Assembly: GCA_945876095.1 (NCBI GenBank)
Contig: CAMCMP010000016.1
Coordinates: forward strand, 19,538-83,537
Length of the DNA stretch: 64,000 nucleotides
Direction: 5' to 3'
Source of the DNA: Chitinophaga pinensis
GTDB taxonomy: Bacteria; Bacteroidota; Bacteroidia; Chitinophagales; Chitinophagaceae
The notes under the pieces are model-generated. The model did not search any database. It was not told the DNA's origin and worked only from the letters and a program-made list of their open reading frames with translations. This document shows positions 9,813 to 18,897 of this stretch, one piece after another (within the stretch, counting starts at the first letter, position 1; each line of letters opens with the position of its first letter). The translations under genes and the position numbers were made by a program.

Positions 9813-10679
9813 TTATTGATTGATCATCATCTTTGCCAATTCTTCAAATGAAACTTTTGGAGACCATCCCAAAGAAGTAATAATGGTGGGGTCTGAAACT
9901 AGCATTTTGTATTCAGGGCTAAAATCATTTTTCAATTTAATATGATCTTGCCATTTTTCATCTATGCTTAGAAAGCAAACATTTAACCATTCTTCAATTG
10001 AATGTCCTATTCCGGAAGATATATTTGCCTCATAAATATTGTCCTGTAAAACCAATGTTAAAATACCCTCTACAATATCACCTGCATAGGTCCACTCCTT
10101 AATTACACTAATATCTCCTATTTCTAACTTTTCATTGCTTCCATTTGCAATGCGTTTTACAGCTTCGGTTATTTTTTTAGCCATATGTCTTTCTGTTCGT
10201 CTTGGACTATCATGGTTGAAAAAATATCCAACATATACTTGCAAACCTAATTTTCGATAATATCTTGCTGCATAAGCTGATTGAATTCTACTGACTGAAT
10301 ATGGATCACGGGCCTCAAAACTATCCGACTCTTTAATTGGCTTTTCTTTATTCACAAATTGAAGTCCGCTGCCAGATATAAAAACTTTTGTTTTAGGAGA
10401 ATAGATTTTAACCGCTTCTAAAATGTTGAAGGTGCCAGTACTGATGGTAGCATGGTTTTCAAACAGTGCATCATGTCGAGTTGTTGAATTTGCTGCAAGA
10501 TGAAAAATTAAATTTGGGGTAGTTTTTTTTACAAGTTCACTAACTGATTCAAAGTTTGTAAGGTCAGTATTTGAATCAGTTCTAGAGATCCCTATTACTT
10601 TATATTCCATCTTTTGTAATAGCACTGACAGATAAAATCCATCCTGTCCGTTTATCCCAAAAATAATTGCTGTTTTCAA
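9813..10679 (-). CDS. NAD(P)-dependent sugar-nucleotide dehydratase/epimerase, GDP-mannose 4,6-dehydratase-like
   Basis: A 288-residue extended short-chain dehydrogenase. The Rossmann motif is GINGQDGFYL (residues 8-17), the glycine pattern seen in GDP-mannose 4,6-dehydratases. HLAANSTTRHD, SGSGLQF and FFNHDSPRR also follow that family (compare FNHESPRRG). The catalytic pair normally written Y-x-x-x-K reads Y127-S-V-S-R131, so the usual lysine is arginine. That could mean altered chemistry or an inactive member. It is shorter than true Gmd (about 340-370). Start is TTG, one base after the upstream stop. It probably makes or modifies an NDP-deoxysugar for the neighbouring transferases; the exact reaction is not established. 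Confidence 0.7.
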   Translation of the reverse strand: MKTAIIFGINGQDGFYLSVLLQKMEYKVIGISRTDSNTDLTNFESVSELVKKTTPNLIFHLAANSTTRHDALFENHATISTGTFNILEAVKIYSPKTKVFISGSGLQFVNKEKPIKESDSFEARDPYSVSRIQSAYAARYYRKLGLQVYVGYFFNHDSPRRTERHMAKKITEAVKRIANGSNEKLEIGDISVIKEWTYAGDIVEGILTLVLQDNIYEANISSGIGHSIEEWLNVCFLSIDEKWQDHIKLKNDFSPEYKMLVSDPTIITSLGWSPKVSFEELAKMMINQ

Positions 10680-10680
10680 T

Positions 10681-12516
10681 TTATAAATTCTTTTTTACTA
10701 CAAATGTTGCAAAGGTGTAATTATACTTTCCTAAATAATAAAAGTCAGGATTTGGACATTCCCATTTTGGTAAATCAACTAAACTACAATCTTTCATATG
10801 GGAAATTAATCGATCTTGTAAATCATGTTTTGAATAAAACCTTTCATCTACTGCAGGTTTAGGATCACCCGTCTTCCAATCTTCTTTGTAATCACAAGTA
10901 ATAATTGCAACTCCACCTGGTGCTAATAAATCATTAATACATTTTACAAAAGATTCATCATCTGGATCATGTTCAATTACAGAAGTACTAAAAATGATGT
11001 CATAAGAATTTAACTGAGTAGTTGGCTTACTCATGTACTCTTGTAGGAAATAATTAATCATTGGATCAATCTCTTCTACCTTCTCTCCCATTCTAATTAA
11101 ACTCATTGAAGCAGTATCTTCATAGCTTCCAACACAAAGTATTTTTGGACTAGCATATTGAGGGAGATATCTGCATACTGTATCAAAAACAAAAGCCTGT
11201 TGGACGTTTGCTTCAGGAATCTTTTTTGACATTGTTTTCGGAACAATTTCGAATATTTTTTCTACTGCAGGTTGATAGAGTGTTCTGGCAGAATTGTCTA
11301 AAATCCGATTGAATGAATCAGTTTTTGATAAAATAACCGGTTGATAATTGATTGAATTATCAATTGTTAAATGATCTTCAGTAGCTGCAGAAGTATTTCT
11401 TAACCATGTAAAAGATTTGTCTGGTATTGACAAGGCCCTTCGCCAATAGGATTGAAGGGTTCTTATAATACCCATTTTATTTTTTACAGGATTTTGAAAT
11501 TTCCTTACAATAGCATCTAATATTCTTTCATATTCCCATAGAATATTTTTACTATTCCACTCAGAATTAAATTTCTCTAATGATCCCACTCCACTAGAAA
11601 GAATATTTTTTAAACTATTGTTTTCAATACAAAGTGATGGAGTTACATTAGAAATATGACGAAACATTGAACTGTTTGATATGGCTAAAGGACGATTAAC
11701 GGCTATAGCATAATCAACGGCACTGGATAATCCTCTAATACTAGAGTTCTCGTATAAAAATACATTGATAGAATTTTGTCCTAAAAAATCAAGAATGCCT
11801 TTGTCATCAAGAAAATTATGGGTTATTTCTAGTTGAATTCCCTTCTTTTTTACTAATTCCTTACAATTGCTAGCTATTTGCTTTGCATTGTGTCCTTCGC
11901 TATCTGCATAGTCAGCAGCTGGTATGTTGAGTCTTATAATTGCATCATCAAATTCATTTTGTACTATTGTTATAATTTTTTCAAATCCTTTATTAGGTGT
12001 TCCAAATCCAAAACTTCCGATAGTTAATAATTCTGGTTTCGGAAAATTATTAGAGTAAGTAGGTAAAAGTCTGCCAGTTTTGAAAACAAAAGGATTGTGC
12101 AATAATAAAGTTGGGTCAGCAGCAATATAATAATCAAATAAAACGTTGATGAGTTTCTCTCGTCCCATCAACAGGTATTTATTTTTATAGGAAGTTGTAT
12201 TATCTGCAATTTCTTGGGTTATCTCATGCATAATCCCAATTTGAATTGCTTTTATATTCTTTATATTATTTTTAAAAAGCTTCGGCCCTACTCTACTGTA
12301 CAGCCAAGGCATAGTAGCAGGATGGTAGTTATATATAATAATAGAAGGATTATTTTCATCAATTGCATTTTTCAACTTTGACAATGAATCACATTCTAAC
12401 CATATAAAATTATATTTATTGGATTCAGAGATGGTTTGAAAAATATTTTTACCAAACTCGAAAACACCACATTGAGATTTAAAATGTGATACAAATAAAA
12501 CATTTAATTTTTTCAT
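10681..12516 (-). CDS. Fusion protein: GT-B-like glycosyltransferase plus SAM-dependent methyltransferase
   Basis: A 611-residue protein in two parts. Residues 1 to about 370 look like a GT-B glycosyltransferase (KLNVLFVSHFKSQCGVFEFG at the start, PELLTIGSFGFGTPNKGFEK, LDFLGQNSINVFLYEN, RGLSSAVDYAIAVNRPLAIS). Residues about 430-605 form a class I methyltransferase: PKILCVGSYEDTASM (SAM loop), DIIFSTSVIEHDPDD, LLAPGGVAIITCDY. The protein thus probably adds a sugar and methylates it, or caps chain growth by methylation. It overlaps neither neighbour but is spaced by 1-2 nt on each side, so it is co-translated with the SDR and the C-methyltransferase. The domain reading is good; substrate unknown. 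Confidence 0.7.
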   Translation of the reverse strand: MKKLNVLFVSHFKSQCGVFEFGKNIFQTISESNKYNFIWLECDSLSKLKNAIDENNPSIIIYNYHPATMPWLYSRVGPKLFKNNIKNIKAIQIGIMHEITQEIADNTTSYKNKYLLMGREKLINVLFDYYIAADPTLLLHNPFVFKTGRLLPTYSNNFPKPELLTIGSFGFGTPNKGFEKIITIVQNEFDDAIIRLNIPAADYADSEGHNAKQIASNCKELVKKKGIQLEITHNFLDDKGILDFLGQNSINVFLYENSSIRGLSSAVDYAIAVNRPLAISNSSMFRHISNVTPSLCIENNSLKNILSSGVGSLEKFNSEWNSKNILWEYERILDAIVRKFQNPVKNKMGIIRTLQSYWRRALSIPDKSFTWLRNTSAATEDHLTIDNSINYQPVILSKTDSFNRILDNSARTLYQPAVEKIFEIVPKTMSKKIPEANVQQAFVFDTVCRYLPQYASPKILCVGSYEDTASMSLIRMGEKVEEIDPMINYFLQEYMSKPTTQLNSYDIIFSTSVIEHDPDDESFVKCINDLLAPGGVAIITCDYKEDWKTGDPKPAVDERFYSKHDLQDRLISHMKDCSLVDLPKWECPNPDFYYLGKYNYTFATFVVKKNL

Positions 12517-12518
12517 TT

Positions 12519-13775
12519 CTATTTCTTATAAATATCAATAGTAGGTATTGGGAAAATAAAACCAGTTCCCTTTTCTAAAGCTTCTTTTTCCCTTTCTATA
12601 AACTCAGCCTTGAAATGCCAAGGTAAAACCAAATAATAATCTGGATTCATAGCCCTACTTTCTGCTTCACTAATAATTGGTATATTGGTTCCTAAAGTAT
12701 AAGCGCCATATTTATCGGGATTGCGTTCCGCTGCATATTCTACTAACATACTATTAATATCGCACCACTGAAGAATAGTGTTTCCTTTTGTAGATGCTCC
12801 ATAAATATGCACTTTTTTCCCCTCCTGTTTTAATTTAACCAGTAAATCATGTAATTCATTTTTTACCTTTTCTATTCTATATTGAAATGCTACATAAGGC
12901 TTATCTGTATCCAATTCCAAATCAAATTCTTTTTGACGGATGTCATTCATTAACCGATGATTTTCTTTGTTGGCATATAATCCACTCTCTTTGTGTGTTG
13001 CATAACATCTTATACTGCCTCCATTGATATCGTTAAAAGCAATCTTAAAAATTTTCATATCCCCCATCGATACTATTTTTTCTAAAACTGCTAAACTATA
13101 AAACTCTAAATGCTCATGACAGATAGTGTCATAACTATCTAACTCCAACATATGAGGCATATAACTCATCTCAAATACCCAAATTCCTTCTGGAGATAAA
13201 AAGCGTTTTATGTTTTTCACAAAATAAACAGGACTTTCCAAATCATAGAACATAGCAATAGAAGTTATAACATCCATTTTTTTGTTTCCAATGGCTGTCG
13301 ATAATTCTGCTGAAGGAAAAATATCTTGAACTACAGTAGCATTTTTTACTTCTTGAGCAACATCACTTGGGTCACAACCAAATTTTTCAAAATTGGTAGG
13401 ATAAAAATCTAAAAGCGTTCCGTCATTACAACCAATGTCTAATACATTACAATTGTCTTTTTTTAATAAATTCAATGTAGTACTTACGATATCTTTCAAA
13501 TGATTGCGCATGGTTGCATTTGTTCCACTCCGGTACCAGTAAGCTGCATACAAAATTTCGGGAGGAACGCTATGTTCCATTTGTAAAAGTCCACAGGCAT
13601 TTTCGTCTTGCTGTGGATTACATCTTACCAACGAACAGTTTATTTTCCTCTGTGAAGGCATTTCTTTACCAGGTTTGACAAAAGATCCTTGTAAATATTG
13701 TGGTCCTAAATCAATTACTGGAGTTAAAGAGGAAGAACCACAAACTCTACAGGTTGTTCTTTTACGAATGTGCAT
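12519..13775 (-). CDS. SAM-dependent sugar C-methyltransferase with N-terminal zinc-binding domain
   Basis: A 418-residue protein with the three-part layout of NDP-sugar C-methyltransferases (TylCIII type). The N-terminal zinc domain has CRVCG at residues 9-13 and further cysteines in CSLVRC and the CGLLQ segment. A central class I methyltransferase follows with NVLDIGCNDGTLLDFYP as SAM loop and ICHEHLEFYSL, the H-E-H region of the family. The C-terminal domain holds VHIYGASTKGNTILQW and ends with LPWHFKAEF. The usual substrate is a 3- or 4-keto-6-deoxy sugar nucleotide, in keeping with the dehydratase-like SDR two genes downstream. Gaps to both neighbours are 2-3 nt. Confidence 0.85.
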   Translation of the reverse strand: MHIRKRTTCRVCGSSSLTPVIDLGPQYLQGSFVKPGKEMPSQRKINCSLVRCNPQQDENACGLLQMEHSVPPEILYAAYWYRSGTNATMRNHLKDIVSTTLNLLKKDNCNVLDIGCNDGTLLDFYPTNFEKFGCDPSDVAQEVKNATVVQDIFPSAELSTAIGNKKMDVITSIAMFYDLESPVYFVKNIKRFLSPEGIWVFEMSYMPHMLELDSYDTICHEHLEFYSLAVLEKIVSMGDMKIFKIAFNDINGGSIRCYATHKESGLYANKENHRLMNDIRQKEFDLELDTDKPYVAFQYRIEKVKNELHDLLVKLKQEGKKVHIYGASTKGNTILQWCDINSMLVEYAAERNPDKYGAYTLGTNIPIISEAESRAMNPDYYLVLPWHFKAEFIEREKEALEKGTGFIFPIPTIDIYKK

Positions 13776-13778
13776 ACT

Positions 13779-14225
13779 TTATTTATTTAAATTTTTTAAA
13801 ACAAGTTCTGAAAATTGTAAGTTAATAGCGTCTATACATTTGTTTCTTTCTAAATTTAGTAATGCCAGCAACTTAACTACAGTATCTTTTTGATCTACCG
13901 GTACACTTTCAAATTCATATACTTTTTCTTGTTCGTGCCAAAGCTTACAATTAACATCTGCCAATTGAGAAAATACTTCTCCTATTTTACCTTGAATTTC
14001 TTTTACTTCATTTCCTTGCTGCTTAAAAACTTTGTTACTGGCAAATGTTAAACGTTCAGCAGGTATATTTCCTGCAAATCCATCTGAAAAATATTCATCA
14101 ATTTCAATTTGGAGTTGATCGCATTGCTTATTTAAACTAGTTAGTCTCACTTCATCAGTAGTGTGATATTGTTTTAATTTTACAATGGTAAGTTTATCAC
14201 AAAGCATTCCAAGAGTTTCAGCCAT
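13779..14225 (-). CDS. Small helical protein of unknown function (DUF4254/DUF6165-like), first gene of glycan operon
   Basis: A 148-residue, mostly helical protein without signal peptide or membrane span. The start, MAETLGMLCDKLTIVKLKQYH, and the stretch VNCKLWHEQEKVYEFE recall small DUF proteins (DUF4254, DUF6165) that occur in polysaccharide gene clusters; I cannot settle which. It heads the minus-strand operon and its stop lies three bases before the start of the C-methyltransferase, so it very likely takes part in the same glycan pathway. No catalytic motif is apparent. I do not know its function. Confidence 0.6.
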   Translation of the reverse strand: MAETLGMLCDKLTIVKLKQYHTTDEVRLTSLNKQCDQLQIEIDEYFSDGFAGNIPAERLTFASNKVFKQQGNEVKEIQGKIGEVFSQLADVNCKLWHEQEKVYEFESVPVDQKDTVVKLLALLNLERNKCIDAINLQFSELVLKNLNK

Positions 14226-14287
14226 TAAAATCGGTTTTATAAGTAATTGCGAAAATATTCTTTTTGAAATTATTAAACGAATTCAAT

Positions 14288-15040
14288 TTAAGAATAGGAT
14301 TGCTTATCAATTCTAGCTAAAAATTCATTTAATCCATTTTGCTTTTTATTGTCAATTTTATATTGAATATATTTTGAATAATATAATTTCAAATCAAAAG
14401 TCAAAAAATTACTCATTTTAATAACATCTTCAATATGTGTAATTCCCAATTCATTCGTCATATTAAACATTTCTATAAACTGTTTATCCATTGGCTTATT
14501 ACTTACCCATACAGCAAAAACAAATGGAAGTCCTGTGAGTTCCTTCCAGGCCAACCCTAGGTCATAGCTGTATTTCGACTTACTTCGCAGTTCTAAGGCC
14601 CTGTCTCCTATTACTAAGCCTGCAGTTTCAGCTTCTATCGATAATTCATATCCCGATGAAGTATCCACCAATTTAGGTTCAATATTCCAGTGCTCCTTTA
14701 GTAATATCTTCAGCAATGCAACAGAAGTTTTACTTTGGTAGTCCAATAAAACAGTTTGAATCTCATTCACTGGTACCTCACTAAATAGACAAACACTGGC
14801 TACTTCTCCATCACAAGCGATACAATAATCTGAAATAAGGTAATATTCCTTCAAAGCTGGTAATATGGCAACTGGAACCAATCCTATGTCAATTTCATCA
14901 TTTAATAGCATAGAAGCTATGTTTGCAGGGTAATCCATTACCAATTCCACCTCCTCTTTCATCAAACCCTTTTCAAAGCCATATATTAACGGTTTGGTAT
15001 TAAGATAACTTACTGCTCCCACTCTTATTTTTCTGTCCAA
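14288..15040 (-). CDS. mqnA: Chorismate dehydratase (menaquinone biosynthesis, futalosine pathway)
   Basis: A 250-residue MqnA. It removes water from chorismate to give 3-[(1-carboxyvinyl)oxy]benzoate, the first step of the futalosine route to menaquinone. The N-terminus RVGAVSYLNTKPLIYGF is the family hallmark. Further landmarks are PANIASMLLNDEIDIGLVPV, LLDYQSKTSVALLKILL and ETAGLVIGDRAL. Start is TTG at 15040; no ATG lies upstream in frame, and the hallmark comes directly after it. Divergent from purB with 41 nt between starts; a TAAATTTG box at 15064-15071 (minus) may be its -7 element. mqnE is found at 41.6 kb, so the genes of the pathway are not clustered. Confidence 0.92.
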   Translation of the reverse strand: MDRKIRVGAVSYLNTKPLIYGFEKGLMKEEVELVMDYPANIASMLLNDEIDIGLVPVAILPALKEYYLISDYCIACDGEVASVCLFSEVPVNEIQTVLLDYQSKTSVALLKILLKEHWNIEPKLVDTSSGYELSIEAETAGLVIGDRALELRSKSKYSYDLGLAWKELTGLPFVFAVWVSNKPMDKQFIEMFNMTNELGITHIEDVIKMSNFLTFDLKLYYSKYIQYKIDNKKQNGLNEFLARIDKQSYS

Positions 15041-15081
15041 TTGCTTTAGTATAATTTTGCTTACAAATTTACACCAACCAC

Positions 15082-16416
15082 ATGGATTTACATCAACTTA
15101 CCGCTATTTCACCTATTGATGGACGTTATCGTTCACAATTGCAACATTTAGATGAATATTTCAGTGAATATGCCCTTATAAAGTATAGAGTAATGGTAGA
15201 AGTGGAGTATTTTTTATTCCTCGGGGAAAAGAAATTTTTCAAAATTCCAGCCCTTGTAAAAAGTCATCTCCAAAATGCTGCGGTCAATTTTTCTATTGAA
15301 GATGCAGCCACCATTAAGGATACTGAGAAAATTACGAATCATGATGTAAAAGCAGTAGAATATTTTCTAAAGGCAGAATTGGATAAATGTAATGCAGCTC
15401 ATCTTAAAGAATGGATTCACTTTGGTTTGACCTCTCAAGATATTAATAATACTGCTATTCCACTAAGTTGGAAACATGCAATGGAACATGATTACCTTCC
15501 TTCTATTATCAATTTACAACACCAGTTATTAAAAATGGCCAAGGATTGGAAAAATATACCAATGCTAGCTCGTACCCATGGACAGGCCGCTTCCCCTACT
15601 CGATTGGGTAAGGAAATAATGGTGTATGTAGAAAGATTGGAAAATCAAATTCAGCTATTTAGTTACATTCCATTTATGGCAAAATTTGGTGGAGCTACAG
15701 GTAATTTTAATGCTCACCATGTGGCCTACCCAAAATACGATTGGGTGAAATTTGCTAATCATTTTACCGAAGAAAAATTGGGTTTACAGCGTCAACAATA
15801 CACCACTCAAATTGAGCATTACGATACCCTTGCTGCTCATTTTGATGCTATTAAACGCATCAATACTATTTTAATTGATTTTTGTAGGGATATCTGGACC
15901 TATGTAAGCACCGATTATTTTAAACAAAAAACAAAAAAAGGTGAAATAGGTTCCTCGGCGATGCCTCACAAGGTTAATCCGATCGATTTTGAGAATGCAG
16001 AAGGAAATTTAGGCATTGCGAATGCCCTGTTGGAACATCTTTCTGCAAAACTTCCTTTATCTAGATTACAAAGGGATTTAACTGATTCTACGGTATTGAG
16101 AAATATTGGCGTTCCTGTAGCCCATACCATATTGTCTTTAAAGTCTATTGAAAAGGGATTGGGTAAGTTAGTTTTAAACGAAGTTAAATTAAAGACAGAC
16201 TTAGATAATAACTGGGTGGTGGTTGCCGAAGCAATTCAAACCGTTTTAAGAAGGGAAAATTATCCTCAACCTTATGAGGCATTGAAAGAACTGACCAGAG
16301 GAAAACATGCGATTGATAAGAAGGCTATACATGAATTTATATCAAAATTAAAAATTTCTGCAGCTCTAAAAACTGAATTAAAAAATATTACTCCTTATAA
16401 TTATACTGGAATCTAG
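15082..16416 (+). CDS. purB: Adenylosuccinate lyase
   Basis: A 444-residue cytosolic enzyme of the fumarase/aspartase superfamily that acts twice in purine synthesis: it splits SAICAR to AICAR and adenylosuccinate to AMP, releasing fumarate. The start LTAISPIDGRYRSQL matches the Escherichia coli type. Visible signatures are TSQDINNTA, ARTHGQAASPTRLGKE (catalytic His), and GEIGSSAMPHKVNPIDFE, the mobile signature loop with the active-site serine near residue 292. Length fits the family. It shares a short divergent control region with mqnA; TAATTTTG at 15052-15059 may be its -7 box. Confidence 0.95.
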   Translation: MDLHQLTAISPIDGRYRSQLQHLDEYFSEYALIKYRVMVEVEYFLFLGEKKFFKIPALVKSHLQNAAVNFSIEDAATIKDTEKITNHDVKAVEYFLKAELDKCNAAHLKEWIHFGLTSQDINNTAIPLSWKHAMEHDYLPSIINLQHQLLKMAKDWKNIPMLARTHGQAASPTRLGKEIMVYVERLENQIQLFSYIPFMAKFGGATGNFNAHHVAYPKYDWVKFANHFTEEKLGLQRQQYTTQIEHYDTLAAHFDAIKRINTILIDFCRDIWTYVSTDYFKQKTKKGEIGSSAMPHKVNPIDFENAEGNLGIANALLEHLSAKLPLSRLQRDLTDSTVLRNIGVPVAHTILSLKSIEKGLGKLVLNEVKLKTDLDNNWVVVAEAIQTVLRRENYPQPYEALKELTRGKHAIDKKAIHEFISKLKISAALKTELKNITPYNYTGI

Positions 16417-16451
16417 TGCTTTTATTTTTAATAGTAGCTTGGCTATAAAAG

Positions 16452-17063
16452 TTAAATTTTCACCCAAAATTTAAGTGTATTTTTCATATCTGTGCCTACC
16501 ACTAAATATTCTGTTGGAATTTCCTCTTCGGTACTATGAAATGTTGCAAGCCTTGTCCCTGAAGGCTTTGATTCTAATTTTGCCTTCAATAAATAGGTGT
16601 ATTGTTCATATAATTCCTTGGAGTATTCAATTTTATTATCCATATTTTCTGAAAATGAAAAATTTTCATAAAATGAATTAAAAAAATAGAAATGATCATA
16701 ATTTTTGAAATTGACAGTAGAAAAATTTCCATGTAATAAATCCACATTTTTGAGTCCTAATATTTCTTTAGCCTGAATGGCTTGTTCTACTAAATTACCC
16801 CTTTGTTCTATTCCTGTGTAAAATGCCAAGGGCATATAATTTGCTGCTGCAAGGCAGAATTTCCCAACCCCACTGCCAATATCTAAGATTCGAACATTTT
16901 TTTCCGCTGCTAAAAATTGAGCAGCTTTTTTAGCAACTTCAAGTGGTGTCCAATGTCTTTTCATTAATGTGCTATTGGAGTCTGGAAATAGGTTGTCAAA
17001 TAGCTCGTTTGAATCAAACCAATTTTTAGTAGATGACATGGAAGATTTTCTATTGTTAGACAT
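16452..17063 (-). CDS. Class I SAM-dependent methyltransferase of unknown target
   Basis: A 203-residue protein with a seven-strand methyltransferase core: RILDIGSGVGKFC is the SAM-binding loop, FYTGIEQRGNLVEQA the acidic ribose-binding strand, and HFYFFNSFYENF sits where motif IV is expected. An N-terminal helix (WTPLEVAKKAAQFL) precedes the core. There is no membrane span. It converges on purB with 35 nt between stops and has no functional neighbours, so the substrate cannot be guessed; a DOT1-like or small-molecule methylase are both possible. Confidence 0.75.
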   Translation of the reverse strand: MSNNRKSSMSSTKNWFDSNELFDNLFPDSNSTLMKRHWTPLEVAKKAAQFLAAEKNVRILDIGSGVGKFCLAAANYMPLAFYTGIEQRGNLVEQAIQAKEILGLKNVDLLHGNFSTVNFKNYDHFYFFNSFYENFSFSENMDNKIEYSKELYEQYTYLLKAKLESKPSGTRLATFHSTEEEIPTEYLVVGTDMKNTLKFWVKI

Positions 17064-17121
17064 CCTTATTATTGAATAATTAAAATTTGACTTCCATTAA
17101 ATTGTTATTAAAAATTGCCTT

Positions 17122-17153
17122 TTTGTAATACTGTTTATCAAAGCTTACCTTTG
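17122..17153 (+). promoter_or_regulatory. Bacteroidota-type promoter of prfC
   Basis: TTTG (17122-17125), a 20-nt gap, then TACCTTTG (17146-17153) match the -33/-7 consensus exactly. The predicted start of transcription near 17159 gives a leader of about 87 nt. Confidence 0.7.
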
Positions 17154-17245
17154 CGACCATTTTGTAAGAAAGTTGTTCGATGTAATATATATTGACTATC
17201 ACTGCAACTATGAATCAAGCAAAAGTAATCAACTAGGAGTAAAAG

Positions 17246-18832
17246 ATGAAGTATATCAACGAAATTAACAAGCGAAAAACATTCGCTATTATTTCCCATC
17301 CAGATGCTGGTAAAACTACATTAACTGAAAAATTTCTGTTATTTGGAGGCGCTATTCAAACTGCAGGAGCTGTAAAAAGCAATAAAATTAAAAAACATGC
17401 TACCTCAGATTTTATGGAAATTGAGCGGCAGAGAGGTATTAGTGTTGCTACCAGTGTGATGACCTTTGAATATGAAGGTCATCTGATTAATCTATTAGAT
17501 ACCCCTGGACATAAAGATTTTGCTGAAGATACTTATAGAACGCTTACTGCTGTAGATAGTGTTGTATTGGTCATTGATAGTGTAAATGGTGTGGAGGATC
17601 AAACAAGGCGATTAATGGAAGTGATTGCCATGCGCAATACCCCTGTAATAGTATTTATAAATAAAATGGATCGCGATGGTAAGAATCGCTTTGACCTCCT
17701 AGAAGAAATTGAAAATGAATTAAAGTTGCAGTTGCACCCCATGACTGTGCCAATCAATAGTGGAAAGGACTTTAAAGGGGTTTACGATCTTCATAAAAAA
17801 AGTTTGGTTTTATTTACTGCTGGAACCAAGGCGAATGATGAAGATGTATTAGAGATTAAAGATTTAAATAATTCTATTTTAGATGTAAAAATTGGCGAAA
17901 AAGATGCCGCGACCTTGCGTGAAGATGTAGAATTAGTAGATGGCGTTTATGGTGAACTTAACTTAGATGATTACCTAAGTGGAAAGACAGCTCCTGTATT
18001 TTTTGGTAGTGCGGTTAATAATTTTGGAGTAAAAGAAATGCTAGATACTTTTATACGTATCGCTCCTACACCTAGGCCAAGAAATACAACTGAACGTGAT
18101 ATTTTGCCAGAGGAAGATAAATTCAGTGGCTTTATATTTAAAATACATGCCAATTTAGATCCTAAACATAGGGATCGAATTGCATTTTTACGGGTTTGTA
18201 GTGGTCGATTTGAACGTAACAAATATTATAAACATGTTCGGCTTGAGAGAGACTTTCGTTTCAGTAATCCCTATAGTTTTTTGGCACGCCAAAAGGAAGT
18301 AATTGAAGATGCTTACCCTGGTGATGTAGTGGGTTTATTTGATACCGGAAATTTTAAAATTGGAGATACACTGACTGAAGGTGAAAAATTTTATTTTACT
18401 GGAATACCTTCATTTTCACCTGAAATTTTTAAAGAGGTACAAAATAAAGATCCTATGAAAACCAAGCAGTTAGAAAAGGGATTACTTCAATTAACAGATG
18501 AGGGTGTTGCTCAGTTATTTACTCAGTTTGGTGGTAATAAAAAGATCATTGGTTGCGTGGGTGAACTTCAATTTGAGGTAATCCAATACCGCCTTTTACA
18601 GGAATATAGCGCTTCTGTTCAAATGAATAGTTTACCATTTTATAAAGCCTGTTGGCTTACCAGTAAGGATCCAAAAAAGTTAGAGGATTTTACTCGTTTC
18701 AAACAAGCAAATATTGCTGAAGATAAAGATGGTCACCTAGTTTATTTAGCTCAAAGTGAATGGTTTTTAAATACAGAAAGACAGAACAATCCAGATATAG
18801 AATTTCATTTTACCAGTGAAATTCATAAATAA
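17246..18832 (+). CDS. prfC: Peptide chain release factor 3 (GTPase)
   Basis: A 528-residue translational GTPase, RF3, which recycles RF1/RF2 from the ribosome after peptide release. The G-domain motifs are all present: [12 protein letters not shown] (G1), RGISVATS (G2), DTPGHKDF (G3), NKMDRDG (G4) and INSG in the G5 region. Domains II and III follow. Length equals that of E. coli RF3 (529). An unusually clear Shine-Dalgarno box, AGGAG, lies 6 nt before the ATG. It is transcribed alone and converges with the trmH-like gene. Confidence 0.95.
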   Translation: MKYINEINKRKTFAIISHPDAGKTTLTEKFLLFGGAIQTAGAVKSNKIKKHATSDFMEIERQRGISVATSVMTFEYEGHLINLLDTPGHKDFAEDTYRTLTAVDSVVLVIDSVNGVEDQTRRLMEVIAMRNTPVIVFINKMDRDGKNRFDLLEEIENELKLQLHPMTVPINSGKDFKGVYDLHKKSLVLFTAGTKANDEDVLEIKDLNNSILDVKIGEKDAATLREDVELVDGVYGELNLDDYLSGKTAPVFFGSAVNNFGVKEMLDTFIRIAPTPRPRNTTERDILPEEDKFSGFIFKIHANLDPKHRDRIAFLRVCSGRFERNKYYKHVRLERDFRFSNPYSFLARQKEVIEDAYPGDVVGLFDTGNFKIGDTLTEGEKFYFTGIPSFSPEIFKEVQNKDPMKTKQLEKGLLQLTDEGVAQLFTQFGGNKKIIGCVGELQFEVIQYRLLQEYSASVQMNSLPFYKACWLTSKDPKKLEDFTRFKQANIAEDKDGHLVYLAQSEWFLNTERQNNPDIEFHFTSEIHK

Positions 18833-18897
18833 TAATCGGTTGATGTGAATGGCTGTTAACTGTATATTGATCCTTCCAAATTCAGTTCGAATGAATT

